Assembly: GCF_023130475.1 (NCBI RefSeq)
Contig: NZ_JAKHEX010000005.1
Span: forward strand, 62,001 to 126,000
DNA length: 64,000 nt
Origin: Aciditerrimonas ferrireducens
GTDB lineage: Bacteria; Actinomycetota; Acidimicrobiia; Acidimicrobiales; UBA8190
Reading direction: 5' to 3'
Each line of letters opens with the position of its first letter. Positions within the stretch are counted from its first letter, which is position 1. Made by a program: the position numbers and the translations under genes. Under the pieces are notes generated by a model. That model was not told the DNA's origin and ran no database searches. It saw only the letters and a program-made list of their open reading frames with translations. Of the stretch, positions 1 to 8,520 are shown piece by piece.

Positions 1-647
1 ACGAGGGGACCCCGGTCATCCAGGCCCGGATCGCCGAGCGCTTGGGCCGCTCGGCCCCCTCGGTCTCCGAGATGCTCGAGCGCCTGGCCGAGGACGGCTA
101 CGTCCGGCGGCAGGGCCGGGTCATCGAGCTGACCCCCGCCGGGCGGCAGCTGGCCGACAGCGTGGTCCGCAAGCACCGGCTGGCCGAGCGGCTGCTCGTC
201 GACGTCATCGGCCTGCCCTGGCACCTGGCCCACGAGGAGGCCGGGCGCTGGGAGCACGTCATCAGCGACCAGGTCGAGGCCCGGCTGGTGGAGCTCCTCG
301 GGAACCCTTCGACCTGCCCGCACGGCAACCCCATCCCCGGGGCCCCGGCCCCCGAGGAGCCCCAGGTGCCCCTCAGCGCGGTGGTCCCCGGGGAGCGGGT
401 CCGGCTGGCCCGCATCACCGAGGCGGTCGAGCTGGACCTCGCGATCCTGCGGTACCTCGACGAGCACGGCCTGGTCCCCGGGCGGGACCTCGAGGTGCTG
501 GAGCGAGGGCCCGACGGGACGACCACCGTGGCCCACGAGGGCGGCTCGGCCGCCCTCGGCCCGGGCCTCTGCTGTCAGCTCTACGTCTCCCGACCGGCCT
601 TGGACGGTGCCGGCCGGCCGCTCGGCGTGGTTGGTTCGGCTCGCTGA
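1..647 (+). CDS. DtxR/MntR-family metal-dependent regulator (5' truncated by window)
   Basis: The frame is open from the first bases (codons start at position 3) and ends at TGA 645-647, so the true start lies left of the window. An internal TTG at 42 is not a sensible start because it would cut the helix-turn-helix (RIAERLGRSAPSVSEMLERL). After the winged helix come the dimerisation/metal segment (HEEAGRWEHVISDQVEARL), the CPHGNPIPG signature and a C-terminal SH3-like, FeoA-type domain. Family members bind Fe2+ or Mn2+ and repress metal uptake or storage genes. The Cys usual before RWEH in DtxR/IdeR is Gly here, while a Cys-Pro-His lies slightly downstream, as in some MntR/SirR-like proteins, so the metal is uncertain. 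Confidence 0.88.
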   Translation, partial: EGTPVIQARIAERLGRSAPSVSEMLERLAEDGYVRRQGRVIELTPAGRQLADSVVRKHRLAERLLVDVIGLPWHLAHEEAGRWEHVISDQVEARLVELLGNPSTCPHGNPIPGAPAPEEPQVPLSAVVPGERVRLARITEAVELDLAILRYLDEHGLVPGRDLEVLERGPDGTTTVAHEGGSAALGPGLCCQLYVSRPALDGAGRPLGVVGSAR

Positions 648-883
648 GGCCCGACCGCCTCGGTCGTCGCAGCGCGCCTGGCTGACCGGATGTCGGCGAG
701 GGGCACCGGGGGCCAGACGTCCGGGCTGCCCATCGGCCAGCGCCCGGCGAGCCAGCGGGCGGCGCGGGCCCCCACCAGGACCAGGCCGCTGACCAGGGCG
801 AGCCGGCCGAGTCGCCGGGCCGGTGTGCCGCTGGCGGGCGGGGCGGCTCCAGAGCTGCCGGCGGCGAGTCGGCGGGTCGGCAC
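581..883 (-). CDS. possible small single-pass membrane protein
   Basis: A 100-codon frame with a GTG start opposes the DtxR gene and overlaps its last 67 bp. It encodes a Ser/Ala/Arg-rich N-terminus, one hydrophobic stretch at about residues 25-45 (RLALVSGLVLVGARAARWLAG) and a DVWPPVP tract that I recall from small actinobacterial membrane proteins. No Shine-Dalgarno sequence is obvious and GC-rich DNA gives many chance frames, so this is weakly supported. The rest of 648-981 holds nothing else I can identify. Confidence 0.3.
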   Translation of the reverse strand: MPTRRLAAGSSGAAPPASGTPARRLGRLALVSGLVLVGARAARWLAGRWPMGSPDVWPPVPLADIRSARRAATTEAVGPQRAEPTTPSGRPAPSKAGRET

Positions 884-981
884 GAGCCGGGAGCCTAGCG
901 GGCCGAGCCGAAGGGCCCGTGGGCAGCTGTTGTGACCCGGCGGCCTTCAGTCGGGGAGGGGGCCGGTCGACACCTTTTCGC

Positions 982-3540
982 GTGAGGGTCCGTCGCACCG
1001 ATCCGGGGGTTCGGACCGGGCGGGCGGACCGGCGCGGCGCCGGGCACCCCGCTCGGCTGGGCCGGGCCCTGCGGCACGTCGCCGGGCTCTCCTGGGTGCT
1101 CCTTGTGATCGGGTTGCTCGTGGCCGCCGTGGCCGGCTCCGAGTGGGCCGGGACGGTCCAGAGCCAAGAGCAGCGGGCCACCGACGTCCAGGCCGGGGCG
1201 ATCGAGAACCGGCTGGCCGAAGCCCTCGGAGCGTCGGCTGACCTGGCCCACGCCGTCGGGGCGCTGCTCAGCGTCGACCCCCAGCTGACCAACGGCCAGT
1301 TCGACCGCTGGTTCCAGAGCGAGGGCACGGCGGCGGAGCGGACCGACGTGGTGGCTCTGGCCTACACCCAGGCGGTACCGGCCGGCCAGCTGGCCGGCTT
1401 CGCCGCCCGGGACGTGGCCGACCCCCCCTTCGGTCTTCACGTCGGGACCTTCGCCCTCACGCCCCCCGGGGCCCGGTCCCGCTACTGCCTGCTCTCACTC
1501 GGGCTCCTCCACCTGCCTCCCTTACCGGCCAGCCGGAGCGCGGCGGTGAGCCAGGCCCTCGGGGCGTTCATGGGGTTCATCGACCCGGGCAACGACCAGT
1601 GCGACGGGCCGGCCGCCCCGCTGCTGGCCGCGGCCGCCTCGAGCGGCCACGCCGTCACCGGGCCCCTCAGCCAGCTCCTCGGCATCCTCGGTGCCGAGCA
1701 GCAGGCAGCCAGCAAGGCCATCGGGCAGCTCTTCGGCGGCCTGGCCCCCTTCTTCGAGCTCCGGGCGGTCTACGACACCGCCACGCCGCCGGCCACCGTG
1801 GCCGCCCGCCAGGCCGAGGTGCGCGGCTGGGTCATCACCGTGCTCGACGCCCGGGAGCTCCTCCAGCCCGTCGTGGCCAGCCAGTCCGGGGTGGCGGTCG
1901 ACCTGAGCTCCCAGCCTGAGAGCGGCCCGCCGGTCCTCCTCGAGCGGGCCGGCCGGCCCCGACCGGGGTCCATGGAGCGGACCCTGGCCTTCGACGCCGG
2001 GGGTCGCTGGCTCGCCGAGGTCTGGGTGCCGGCCTCGGAGGACCTGACTCCCACCGAGCAGGGGGTGGCCGTCGGCGGGGGCATCGCCCTGTTCGTCCTC
2101 CTCCTCGTCTTCTCCATCCGGGTCCTGGCCCTGGCCCGCGCCCAGGCCCTGGCCCTGGCCGAACGGGCCACCGGGGCGCTCCAGCACCAGGCCCGCCACG
2201 ACAGCCTGACCGGCCTGGCGAACCGGTCCGAGGTCCTCGCCACCGTGGACAGCCTGCTGGCCGCCGGCCGGGACGCCGGGGGAGCCGACGGGTCCCTGGC
2301 CCTCGTGGTCTGCGACCTGGACGGCTTCAAGGACCTGAACGACGCCTACGGGCACCACGTCGGCGACCAGTTGCTCCGGGAGGCCGGGGACCGCCTCCTC
2401 GAGGTGGCCGGCCCTGCTGCCCTGGTCGGCCGCATCGGGGGCGACGAGTTCGCCCTGGTCGTCGAAGGCGAAGAGCTGCCCGACCCCGGCCAGCTGGCGG
2501 CGGCGGTCCAGGCCGCCTTGGCCCTCCCCTTCCGGCTGCCCGACGTGCCCGGCCCCGTTCGGGTCAGCGCCTCGGTCGGGGTGGCCACCGGCCTGTGGGC
2601 CTCGGCCCGGGACCTCCTGCGGGACGCCGACATCGCCCTGGCCGAGGCCAAGGCCGAAGGGCCGGCCCGGGCGGTGGTCTTCCGCCCCGAGATGCGCGCC
2701 GCCGTGGTCCGGCGCTTCGACCTGGAGAGCGAGCTGCGCCAGGCCCTGCGGCACGGCCAGTTCTTCTTGGTCTACCAGCCGACCTTCGACCTCGAGGGCC
2801 TCGGGGTGACCGGGGTGGAGGCCCTGCTGCGCTGGCGGCACCCCACTCGGGGCATCGTCCCCCCGGTGGAGTTCGTGCCCACCTTGGAGCACTCCGGGCT
2901 CATCGTCGACGTGGGCCGCTGGGTGCTCCTCGAGGCCTGCCGGCAGGTGCAGCAGTGGCACGCCCAGGGGTATCCGGTGAGCGTGGCGGTGAACGTCTCG
3001 GGGCGTCAGCTCGAAGGCGACGAGATCGTCCGGGACGTCCGGGCGGCCCTGGTCCGTTCGGGCCTCGACCCCCGGGCCCTGGTGGTCGAGATCACCGAGA
3101 CGGTCCTCATGCGCGATCCCCTGAGCATCGCCGCCCGGCTCCGGGACCTGAAGGCCCTCGGCATCCGGGTGGCGGTCGACGACTTCGGGACCGGCTACTC
3201 CTCGATGGCCTACCTCCAGCAGTTCCCGGTCGACATCTTGAAGATCGACCGCAGCTTCGTGACCGGCATGGTCGAGTCCCCCGAGGGCGCTGCGCTGGTC
3301 CGGGCCTTGGTCCAGCTGGGCAAGGCCCTCGGCCTGGTCACCTTGGCCGAGGGCATCGAGGACGAGCTGCAGCTCTACCGGCTCCGGGCCGAGCACTGCG
3401 ACGCCGGCCAGGGCTACCTCTTTGCCCGCCCCCTGCCGCCCGACGAGGCGGTCCGCTTCATGGCCGAGCGGGCAGCCCAGCTGGCCAGCCGGGGCCCCGA
3501 GGCGTCAAGCGGCTCGGCGCCGACCGGTCCGATGGCCTGA
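982..3540 (+). CDS. membrane-anchored GGDEF-EAL cyclic-di-GMP protein
   Basis: The protein (about 852 residues from GTG 982) has a first transmembrane segment near residues 35-53, a periplasmic CHASE-like sensor of about 310 residues, a second transmembrane segment near 366-388, a GGDEF domain from about 404 (RHDSLTGLANR; GGDEF motif intact at about 486-490) and an EAL domain from about 590 (EALLRW at 613, ETVLM, DDFGTGYSS near 733, AEGIE). Both catalytic signatures are intact, so it could make and/or hydrolyse c-di-GMP, with the external domain sensing an unknown ligand. The frame is open further upstream to 823, but that extension looks non-coding. GTG 982 is chosen as the nearest in-frame start before the first membrane helix; its ribosome site is weak. 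Confidence 0.85.
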   Translation: MRVRRTDPGVRTGRADRRGAGHPARLGRALRHVAGLSWVLLVIGLLVAAVAGSEWAGTVQSQEQRATDVQAGAIENRLAEALGASADLAHAVGALLSVDPQLTNGQFDRWFQSEGTAAERTDVVALAYTQAVPAGQLAGFAARDVADPPFGLHVGTFALTPPGARSRYCLLSLGLLHLPPLPASRSAAVSQALGAFMGFIDPGNDQCDGPAAPLLAAAASSGHAVTGPLSQLLGILGAEQQAASKAIGQLFGGLAPFFELRAVYDTATPPATVAARQAEVRGWVITVLDARELLQPVVASQSGVAVDLSSQPESGPPVLLERAGRPRPGSMERTLAFDAGGRWLAEVWVPASEDLTPTEQGVAVGGGIALFVLLLVFSIRVLALARAQALALAERATGALQHQARHDSLTGLANRSEVLATVDSLLAAGRDAGGADGSLALVVCDLDGFKDLNDAYGHHVGDQLLREAGDRLLEVAGPAALVGRIGGDEFALVVEGEELPDPGQLAAAVQAALALPFRLPDVPGPVRVSASVGVATGLWASARDLLRDADIALAEAKAEGPARAVVFRPEMRAAVVRRFDLESELRQALRHGQFFLVYQPTFDLEGLGVTGVEALLRWRHPTRGIVPPVEFVPTLEHSGLIVDVGRWVLLEACRQVQQWHAQGYPVSVAVNVSGRQLEGDEIVRDVRAALVRSGLDPRALVVEITETVLMRDPLSIAARLRDLKALGIRVAVDDFGTGYSSMAYLQQFPVDILKIDRSFVTGMVESPEGAALVRALVQLGKALGLVTLAEGIEDELQLYRLRAEHCDAGQGYLFARPLPPDEAVRFMAERAAQLASRGPEASSGSAPTGPMA

Positions 3541-3549
3541 GCACCCCCG

Positions 3550-3576
3550 GTCGAGCAGCTCCAGTCGAGCAGCTCC
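3550..3576. repeat. 13-bp direct repeat, two copies, period 14
   Basis: GTCGAGCAGCTCC occurs at 3550-3562 and 3564-3576, in the short gap between the ends of the convergent GGDEF-EAL and leuD genes. Confidence 0.8.
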
Positions 3577-3594
3577 GGCGGGGGCAGCCGACGA

Positions 3595-3610
3595 AGGGGC
3601 TCGAGCCCCT
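3595..3610. terminator. perfect 16-bp palindrome between convergent genes
   Basis: AGGGGCTCGAGCCCCT is fully self-complementary and touches the leuD stop codon. It sits between two convergent genes, where a bidirectional terminator would be expected. There is no T-tract and no loop, so termination is inference from position. Confidence 0.4.
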
Positions 3611-4215
3611 CAGCTCGGGTTCGGGGCCACTCGAGGGAGCCAGTCGGGCAGCGAACGCTCGTAGGCCTCGATGGCCGGTTCGTGGCGGAGGGTCAGCCCG
3701 ACGTCGTCCCAGCCGTGCAACAGGCGCTGCTGGGTGAACTCGTCCAAGGGGAAGCGGCCGGCCAGGCCAGCGGCGGGGGCCTCGATCGTCAAGCGGACGA
3801 CGTCGATGGTGACCTCGAGGCCCGGATCCTCCTGGACGGCCCGCAGCAGGGCCCGGCCCAGCTCGGGGTCCACCTCCACCGGCACCAGGCCCTGCTTCGT
3901 GCAGTTGGTCCGGAAGATGTCGGCGAAGCGGGGGGAGACGACGGCGCGGAAGCCGTAGTCCATGAGGGCCCAGACGGCGTGCTCCCTCGACGAGCCGATG
4001 CCGAAGTTCGGCCCGGCCACCAAGATGGTGGCCCCCTGGTGCTCGGGCCGGTTCAGCACGAACCCCGGGTCGTCCCGCCACTCCGAGAACAGCCCCCGCC
4101 CGAAGCCGGTCCGCTCGACCCGCTTCAGCCAGTCCGAGGGGATGATCTGGTCGGTGTCGACGTCGGAGCGGTCCAGGGGCACCGCCCGGCCGCTCACCAC
4201 GGTCACCGGTTCCAT
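3610..4215 (-). CDS. leuD: 3-isopropylmalate dehydratase small subunit
   Basis: LeuD (201 residues) forms the swivel domain of isopropylmalate isomerase, which converts 2-isopropylmalate to 3-isopropylmalate in leucine synthesis and, with CimA, citramalate to beta-methylmalate for isoleucine. Family signatures are DVDTDQIIP near the N-terminus, NFGIGSSREHAVWAL and FADIF; length is normal. The start ATG at 4215 follows the last base of the leuC stop (TGATG, 1-nt overlap), which argues for this start and for translational coupling. The frame is open further upstream inside leuC, but that part is leuC antiframe. Confidence 0.96.
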   Translation of the reverse strand: MEPVTVVSGRAVPLDRSDVDTDQIIPSDWLKRVERTGFGRGLFSEWRDDPGFVLNRPEHQGATILVAGPNFGIGSSREHAVWALMDYGFRAVVSPRFADIFRTNCTKQGLVPVEVDPELGRALLRAVQEDPGLEVTIDVVRLTIEAPAAGLAGRFPLDEFTQQRLLHGWDDVGLTLRHEPAIEAYERSLPDWLPRVAPNPS

Positions 4216-5690
4216 CAGAGGTCCTCCGGGGCAGCGAAGTGGCCGGCGACCGCCGTGGCTGCCGCCACCGCCGGCGAGACCAGGTGGGTCCGCCCCCCGC
4301 GGCCCTGGCGGCCCTCGAAGTTCCGGTTCGAGGTCGAAGCGCAGCGTTCGCCGGGCTGGAGCTTGTCGGGGTTCATGGCCAGGCACATCGAGCAGCCGGG
4401 CTCCCGCCACTCGAACCCGGCGGCCTTAAAGACCCGGTCGAGGCCCTCGGCCTCGGCCTGCTGGCGCACCCGCCGGGAGCCGGGGACGACCAGGGCCCGC
4501 AGGCCCGGCCGGACCCGCCGACCCTCGAGGACGGCGGCCGCGGCCCGCAGGTCCTCGATGCGGCTGTTCGTGCAGGAGCCGATGAAGACCGTGTCCACCG
4601 GGACCTCCCGGATGGGGGTGCCCGGCTGGAGGCCCATGTAGGCCAGGGCCCGGGCGACGGCCTCGCGGGCGGCCGGGTCGGCGAACTGGTCGGGGCTCGG
4701 CACCGACCCGTCGATGGGCGCCACCTGGGCCGGGTTCGTGCCCCAGGTCACGTGCGGCCGCAAGGTGGCGGCGTCGAGCCGGACGGTGGTGTCGAACACC
4801 GCCCCTTCGTCGGTCGGCAGGGTCCGCCAGTCGTCCAGGGCCCGCTCGAAGGCAGCGCCCTTCGGGGCGTGGGGCCGGCCCTCGAGGTAGGCGAAGGTGA
4901 CGTCGTCGGGGGCCACCATGCCGGCCCGGGCCCCGGCCTCGATGGACATGTTGCAGATCGTCATCCGGCCCTCCATGGAGAGGGACCGGATGGCGCTCCC
5001 CCGGTACTCGATCACGTGCCCGGCGCCGCCGCCGGTGCCGATCCGGCCGATGACCGCCAGCACGATGTCCTTGGCGCTCACCCCTAGGGGCAGCTCGCCC
5101 TCGACCTCGACGGCCATGGCGGCGGGGCGGCGCTGGGGCAGGGTCTGGGTGGCCAGGACGTGCTCGACCTCCGACGTGCCGATCCCGAACGCCAAGGCGC
5201 CGAGGGCGCCGTGGGTCGAGGTGTGGCTGTCGCCGCAGACGATGGTCATCCCCGGCAACGAGAGGCCCAGCTCGGGCCCGATGACGTGGACGATGCCCTG
5301 GTTCGGATGGCCCATGGGGAAGCAGGCGATGCCGAACTCGGCGCAGTTCTTGCTCAGGACCTCGAGCTGCCGAGCCGAGATCGGGTCGGCGACCGGCTGG
5401 TCGATGTCGGTGGTCGGCACGTTGTGGTCGGCGGTGGCCACCGTCAGCTCCGGATGGCGGACCCGCCGACCGGCGAGGCGCAGCCCGTCGAAGGCCTGCG
5501 GCGACGTGACCTCGTGGACCAAGTGCAGGTCGATGAACAGCAGGTCCGGTTCCCCCGGGGCGCGGTGAACGACGTGGCGCTCCCAGACCTTCTCGAACAG
5601 GGTCCGGGGGGTGCCCCGGTCGTCCCCGACTGGCCCGGTGCTCACTGGTCCGGTGCTCACGGGTCCAGTGCTCACTGGCCCGGTACTCAC
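4215..5690 (-). CDS. leuC: 3-isopropylmalate dehydratase large subunit
   Basis: LeuC carries the [4Fe-4S] aconitase-type active site. It aligns end to end with E. coli LeuC from TLFEKVW to VAGHFA, including [11 protein letters not shown], the cluster cysteines in [10 protein letters not shown] and GCSMCLAMN, and [16 protein letters not shown]. Translation may begin at any of four in-frame GTG codons (5690, 5675, 5660, 5645), one per copy of a 15-bp repeat, giving an N-terminal (VSTGP)n lead. The first GTG overlaps the greA stop (GTGA). Downstream leuD overlaps by 1 nt, so greA-leuC-leuD form one leftward operon. Confidence 0.95.
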   Translation of the reverse strand: MSTGPVSTGPVSTGPVSTGPVGDDRGTPRTLFEKVWERHVVHRAPGEPDLLFIDLHLVHEVTSPQAFDGLRLAGRRVRHPELTVATADHNVPTTDIDQPVADPISARQLEVLSKNCAEFGIACFPMGHPNQGIVHVIGPELGLSLPGMTIVCGDSHTSTHGALGALAFGIGTSEVEHVLATQTLPQRRPAAMAVEVEGELPLGVSAKDIVLAVIGRIGTGGGAGHVIEYRGSAIRSLSMEGRMTICNMSIEAGARAGMVAPDDVTFAYLEGRPHAPKGAAFERALDDWRTLPTDEGAVFDTTVRLDAATLRPHVTWGTNPAQVAPIDGSVPSPDQFADPAAREAVARALAYMGLQPGTPIREVPVDTVFIGSCTNSRIEDLRAAAAVLEGRRVRPGLRALVVPGSRRVRQQAEAEGLDRVFKAAGFEWREPGCSMCLAMNPDKLQPGERCASTSNRNFEGRQGRGGRTHLVSPAVAAATAVAGHFAAPEDL

Positions 5691-5697
5691 TGGCCCA
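5631..5697. repeat. 15-bp tandem repeat (4 units plus partial) across the greA stop / leuC start
   Basis: Four near-identical 15-bp units start at 5631, 5646, 5661 and 5676, followed by a 7-bp partial unit. On the coding (minus) strand each unit reads like GTGAGCACCGGGCCA. The unit at 5676-5690 includes the greA stop codon, and every unit supplies an in-frame GTG for leuC. Because 15 is a multiple of 3, copy-number changes keep leuC in frame. Confidence 0.9.
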
Positions 5698-6115
5698 CCG
5701 CCACGATCTCGACCCGGAGGGTCCCGCCGGGCGCCTCGTACTCGACGGTCTCCCCGGGGCCCCGGCCGAGGAGGGCCTGGCCGAGGGGCGAAGCCGGGGA
5801 GACGACGCTCACGCCCTCGGTCTGCTCCTCGATGGAGCCCACCAGGTACCGCTCGACCTCGTCGTCGCCCTCGTAGCGGATCGAGACGACCGTGCCCGGG
5901 GCGACCTTGTCGGAGGTCCCCAGGTCGTCGACCACCTCGCAGTTCGCCAGGGTCGCCTCGATCTGGCGGATCCGGGCCTCCATCTTGCCCTGCTGGTCCT
6001 TCGCCGCGATGGCCCGGGCGATCTCCACCCGCCCCCGGGTCCGCAGGTCCTCGAGCTCGGCCTGGAGCCGCTCGTAGGTGCTGCGCGTGAGGGGGGTCTT
6101 CTGGCCGTCCGTCAC
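5687..6115 (-). CDS. greA: GreA-like transcription factor lacking the catalytic coiled-coil tip
   Basis: GreA binds the RNA polymerase secondary channel and triggers cleavage of backtracked RNA. The 142-residue protein matches GreA through helix 1 ([16 protein letters not shown]), helix 2 ([21 protein letters not shown]) and the C-terminal FKBP-like domain ([38 protein letters not shown]). Between Ile36 and Ala37/38 about 16 residues are missing compared with the 158-residue E. coli protein. That segment is the hairpin tip carrying the Mg-binding Asp/Glu (E. coli D41, E44). It should therefore lack cleavage activity and may act more like Gfh1-type modulators. GTG 6115 is chosen because family N-termini start about 9 residues before LTR. 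Confidence 0.85.
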   Translation of the reverse strand: MTDGQKTPLTRSTYERLQAELEDLRTRGRVEIARAIAAKDQQGKMEARIRQIEATLANCEVVDDLGTSDKVAPGTVVSIRYEGDDEVERYLVGSIEEQTEGVSVVSPASPLGQALLGRGPGETVEYEAPGGTLRVEIVAVGQ

Positions 6116-6543
6116 AGACCGACAGGCTAGCTGGCCCTCGCCGCGGCTCGTCTCTGCCGAAGGGGCCGGAGGTTTGACCGTGGGGCCCCGGTGGACGAAC
6201 ATAAGAGGAATGGTCCAGCGCGCGACCGCTCTGCTTGGCGCGACGTGTCTTAGCGCGCGCCCCGGTGCCGGTGCGCAGCGCAGGTCGTGCCACACCGCTC
6301 GGGGGGGCTCCGCCGACCCCGGTCCGTCCGGACCGAGCCAGGTCGGTCGCGGGCGGGTCGGCGTACGAATTCGCCCGGCGCGTCCCTGAGCAGGGGCGCG
6401 CCGAGACGAGCGCCGGCCCGGTGCCGGCAGCCGGTCCGAGTCGGGCCCCGCGAGCGACCCGACGGCGATGGGACCGGGGCCCGCTTTCGAAGAGGGTCCA
6501 GCGGGCCGATGACGAAACGGAGCGGACGGGAGCAGGAGCAGGC
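6116..6543. other. 428-bp divergent intergenic region, greA/leuC/leuD versus leuB
   Basis: It must hold the promoters of two divergent leucine operons. I see an isolated TTGACC at about 6175 followed by AT-richer ACATAAG, but the spacing is poor. I see no T-box, leader peptide with Leu codons, or clear terminator hairpin. Confidence 0.4.
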
Positions 6544-7581
6544 ATGAGCAGCGCAGGCAAGGCGCATCGGGTGGCGGTGATCGGCGGGGACGGCATCGGC
6601 CCCGAGGTCGTGGCCGAGGCCTTGAAGGTGGTCCGGGCCACCGGGGTGGCCCTCGAGACCATCGAGGTGCCCCTCGGCGCGGCCCACTACCTGGCCACCG
6701 GCGAGGTCCTCGAGGACGACACCCTGAGGACCCTCCAGGGGGTCGACGCCATCCTGCTCGGGGCCATCGGGCCGCCCCTGGGCTCCACCGAGGTCCCCTC
6801 GGGCCTCCTGGAGCGGGGCCTGCTGCTGCGCCTACGCTTCGCCCTCGACCTCTACGTGAACCTCCGGCCGTTCACCGGGGTCCCCGGGGCCATCGGGGCC
6901 GGGGCCGACTTCGTGGTCGTCCGGGAGAACACCGAGGGTCCCTACGCCGGCGAAGGCGGGTCGCTGCGCCGGGGCACTCCCCACGAGGTGGCCACCCAGG
7001 GGTCCGTGAACACCCGCATGGGGGTCGAGCGCTGTGTCCGCTACGCCTTCGACCTGGCCCGGCGCCGGCCCCGACGGCAGCTGACCCTGGTGCACAAGAC
7101 CAACGTCCTGACCTTCGCCGGGGACCTCTGGTACCGGACGGTGAGCGAGGTGGCCGGCGACTACCCCGAGGTGACCTGGGACTACCTCCACGTCGACGCC
7201 TGCTGCATCCACCTCGTCGAGCGCCCCGAGCGGTTCGACGTGGTGGTGACCGACAACCTCTTCGGGGACATCCTGACGGACCTGGCTGGCGCGGTGGCCG
7301 GGGGCATCGGCTTCGCGGCCTCCGCCAACCTGAACCCGGCCCGGACCGGCCCCTCGATGTTCGAGCCGGTCCACGGCGCCGCCCACGACATCGTCGGCAC
7401 GGGCAGGGCCAATCCGCTCGCGGCCATCCGCTCGGCGGCCATGATGCTCGAGCACCTCGGGGAGCAGGACGCCGCGGCGCGCATCGAGAAGGCCCTGGCC
7501 GACTACGTCGCCGACCACCAGCTCGGTACCCCGTTCCCGTCGACCACCGAGGTGGGCGACGCCATCGCAGAGAGGGTCTGA
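6544..7581 (+). CDS. leuB: 3-isopropylmalate dehydrogenase
   Basis: LeuB oxidatively decarboxylates 3-isopropylmalate with NAD+ and, in the citramalate route, erythro-beta-methylmalate to 2-oxobutanoate. The 345-residue protein shows [11 protein letters not shown] at the N-terminus, [19 protein letters not shown], the metal-binding [17 protein letters not shown] and [13 protein letters not shown] 6544 is preceded by GGAGCAGG. Three bases separate its stop from ilvE, starting the rightward operon leuB-ilvE-cimA-unknown. Confidence 0.95.
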   Translation: MSSAGKAHRVAVIGGDGIGPEVVAEALKVVRATGVALETIEVPLGAAHYLATGEVLEDDTLRTLQGVDAILLGAIGPPLGSTEVPSGLLERGLLLRLRFALDLYVNLRPFTGVPGAIGAGADFVVVRENTEGPYAGEGGSLRRGTPHEVATQGSVNTRMGVERCVRYAFDLARRRPRRQLTLVHKTNVLTFAGDLWYRTVSEVAGDYPEVTWDYLHVDACCIHLVERPERFDVVVTDNLFGDILTDLAGAVAGGIGFAASANLNPARTGPSMFEPVHGAAHDIVGTGRANPLAAIRSAAMMLEHLGEQDAAARIEKALADYVADHQLGTPFPSTTEVGDAIAERV

Positions 7582-7584
7582 ACC

Positions 7585-8520
7585 GTGCCCATCACCCCGA
7601 CGAAGCAGGTCTGGATGGACGGGGAGCTGGTCCCCTGGGCCGAGGCCACCGTCCACGTCCTCACCCACTCCCTCCACTACGGCACCGGGGTCTTCGAGGG
7701 CATCCGGGCCTACCCGACCCCCCAGGGGGTGGCCGTCTTCCGGCTCAAGGAGCACATGGAGCGGCTGCTGGCCTCGGCCCGGATCCTCATGATGGAGGTG
7801 CCCTACGGCCGCGACGAGCTGGTCGCCGCGGCGAAGGAGGTGGTCCGGGTGAACGGCCTGGACGAGGGCTGCTACCTGCGGCCCCTGGTGTTCCTGGGCG
7901 ACGGCGAGATGGGCCTGAACCCCCTGCCCTGCCGGGTCCGGGTGGCCATCGCTGCCTGGCCCTGGGGCACCTACCTCGGCGAGGAGGGCCTCGCCCGGGG
8001 GGTCCGGCTGAAGGTCTCCTCCTGGCGCCGCCACGACCCCAACGCCATGCCCACCGCAGCCAAGGGCACCGGCATGTACCTGAACTCGGCCCTGGCCAAG
8101 ATCGAGGCCCTGAAGGCCGGCTACGACGAGGCCCTGCTCCTGGCCCCCGACGGCCGGGTCTCGGAGTGCACCGGGGAGAACGTCTTCGTGGTCCGGGACG
8201 GTCGGCTCCTCAGCCCGCCCACCTCGGCGGCCGGGGCCCTGCCGGGCATCACCCAGGACGCCGTCGAGACCCTGGCGCGGGACCTGGGCATCGAGGTGGT
8301 CCACCAGGACCTCGTCCGGACCGACCTCTACCTGGCCGACGAGGCCTTCCTGACAGGCACGGCGGCCGAGCTGGTGCCCATCCGGGAGGTCGACGACCGG
8401 CTGGTCGGCGACGGCCGTCCCGGCCCGATCACCACCGAGCTGCAGCGGACCTACTTCGCAACGGTGCGCGGCGAGCTCGACCGGTACAAGGACTGGTTGG
8501 ACCATGTCCAGCAGGCCTGA
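7585..8520 (+). CDS. ilvE: branched-chain amino acid aminotransferase
   Basis: A fold-type IV PLP aminotransferase of 311 residues that performs the last step of Leu, Ile and Val synthesis with glutamate as donor. Visible signatures are HSLHYGTGVFEGIRAY, the PLP lysine in PTAAKGTGMYLN, the cofactor loop VSECTGENVFVV and LPGITQDAV. The start is GTG 7585, 3 nt after leuB. Its last 17 nt overlap cimA, so the two are probably translationally coupled. Confidence 0.94.
   Translation: MPITPTKQVWMDGELVPWAEATVHVLTHSLHYGTGVFEGIRAYPTPQGVAVFRLKEHMERLLASARILMMEVPYGRDELVAAAKEVVRVNGLDEGCYLRPLVFLGDGEMGLNPLPCRVRVAIAAWPWGTYLGEEGLARGVRLKVSSWRRHDPNAMPTAAKGTGMYLNSALAKIEALKAGYDEALLLAPDGRVSECTGENVFVVRDGRLLSPPTSAAGALPGITQDAVETLARDLGIEVVHQDLVRTDLYLADEAFLTGTAAELVPIREVDDRLVGDGRPGPITTELQRTYFATVRGELDRYKDWLDHVQQA

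Noticed and set aside
1522-3396. Leftward 624-codon frame opposite the GGDEF-EAL gene
   Set aside because: It is rich in Gly, Glu, Pro, Gln and His with no domain pattern, typical of antiframes in high-GC genes.
4215-6662. Leftward leuC frame extended to about 815 codons
   Set aside because: The part upstream of 5690 is the antiframe of greA and intergenic DNA; LeuC homology begins at TLFEKVW just after the repeat.
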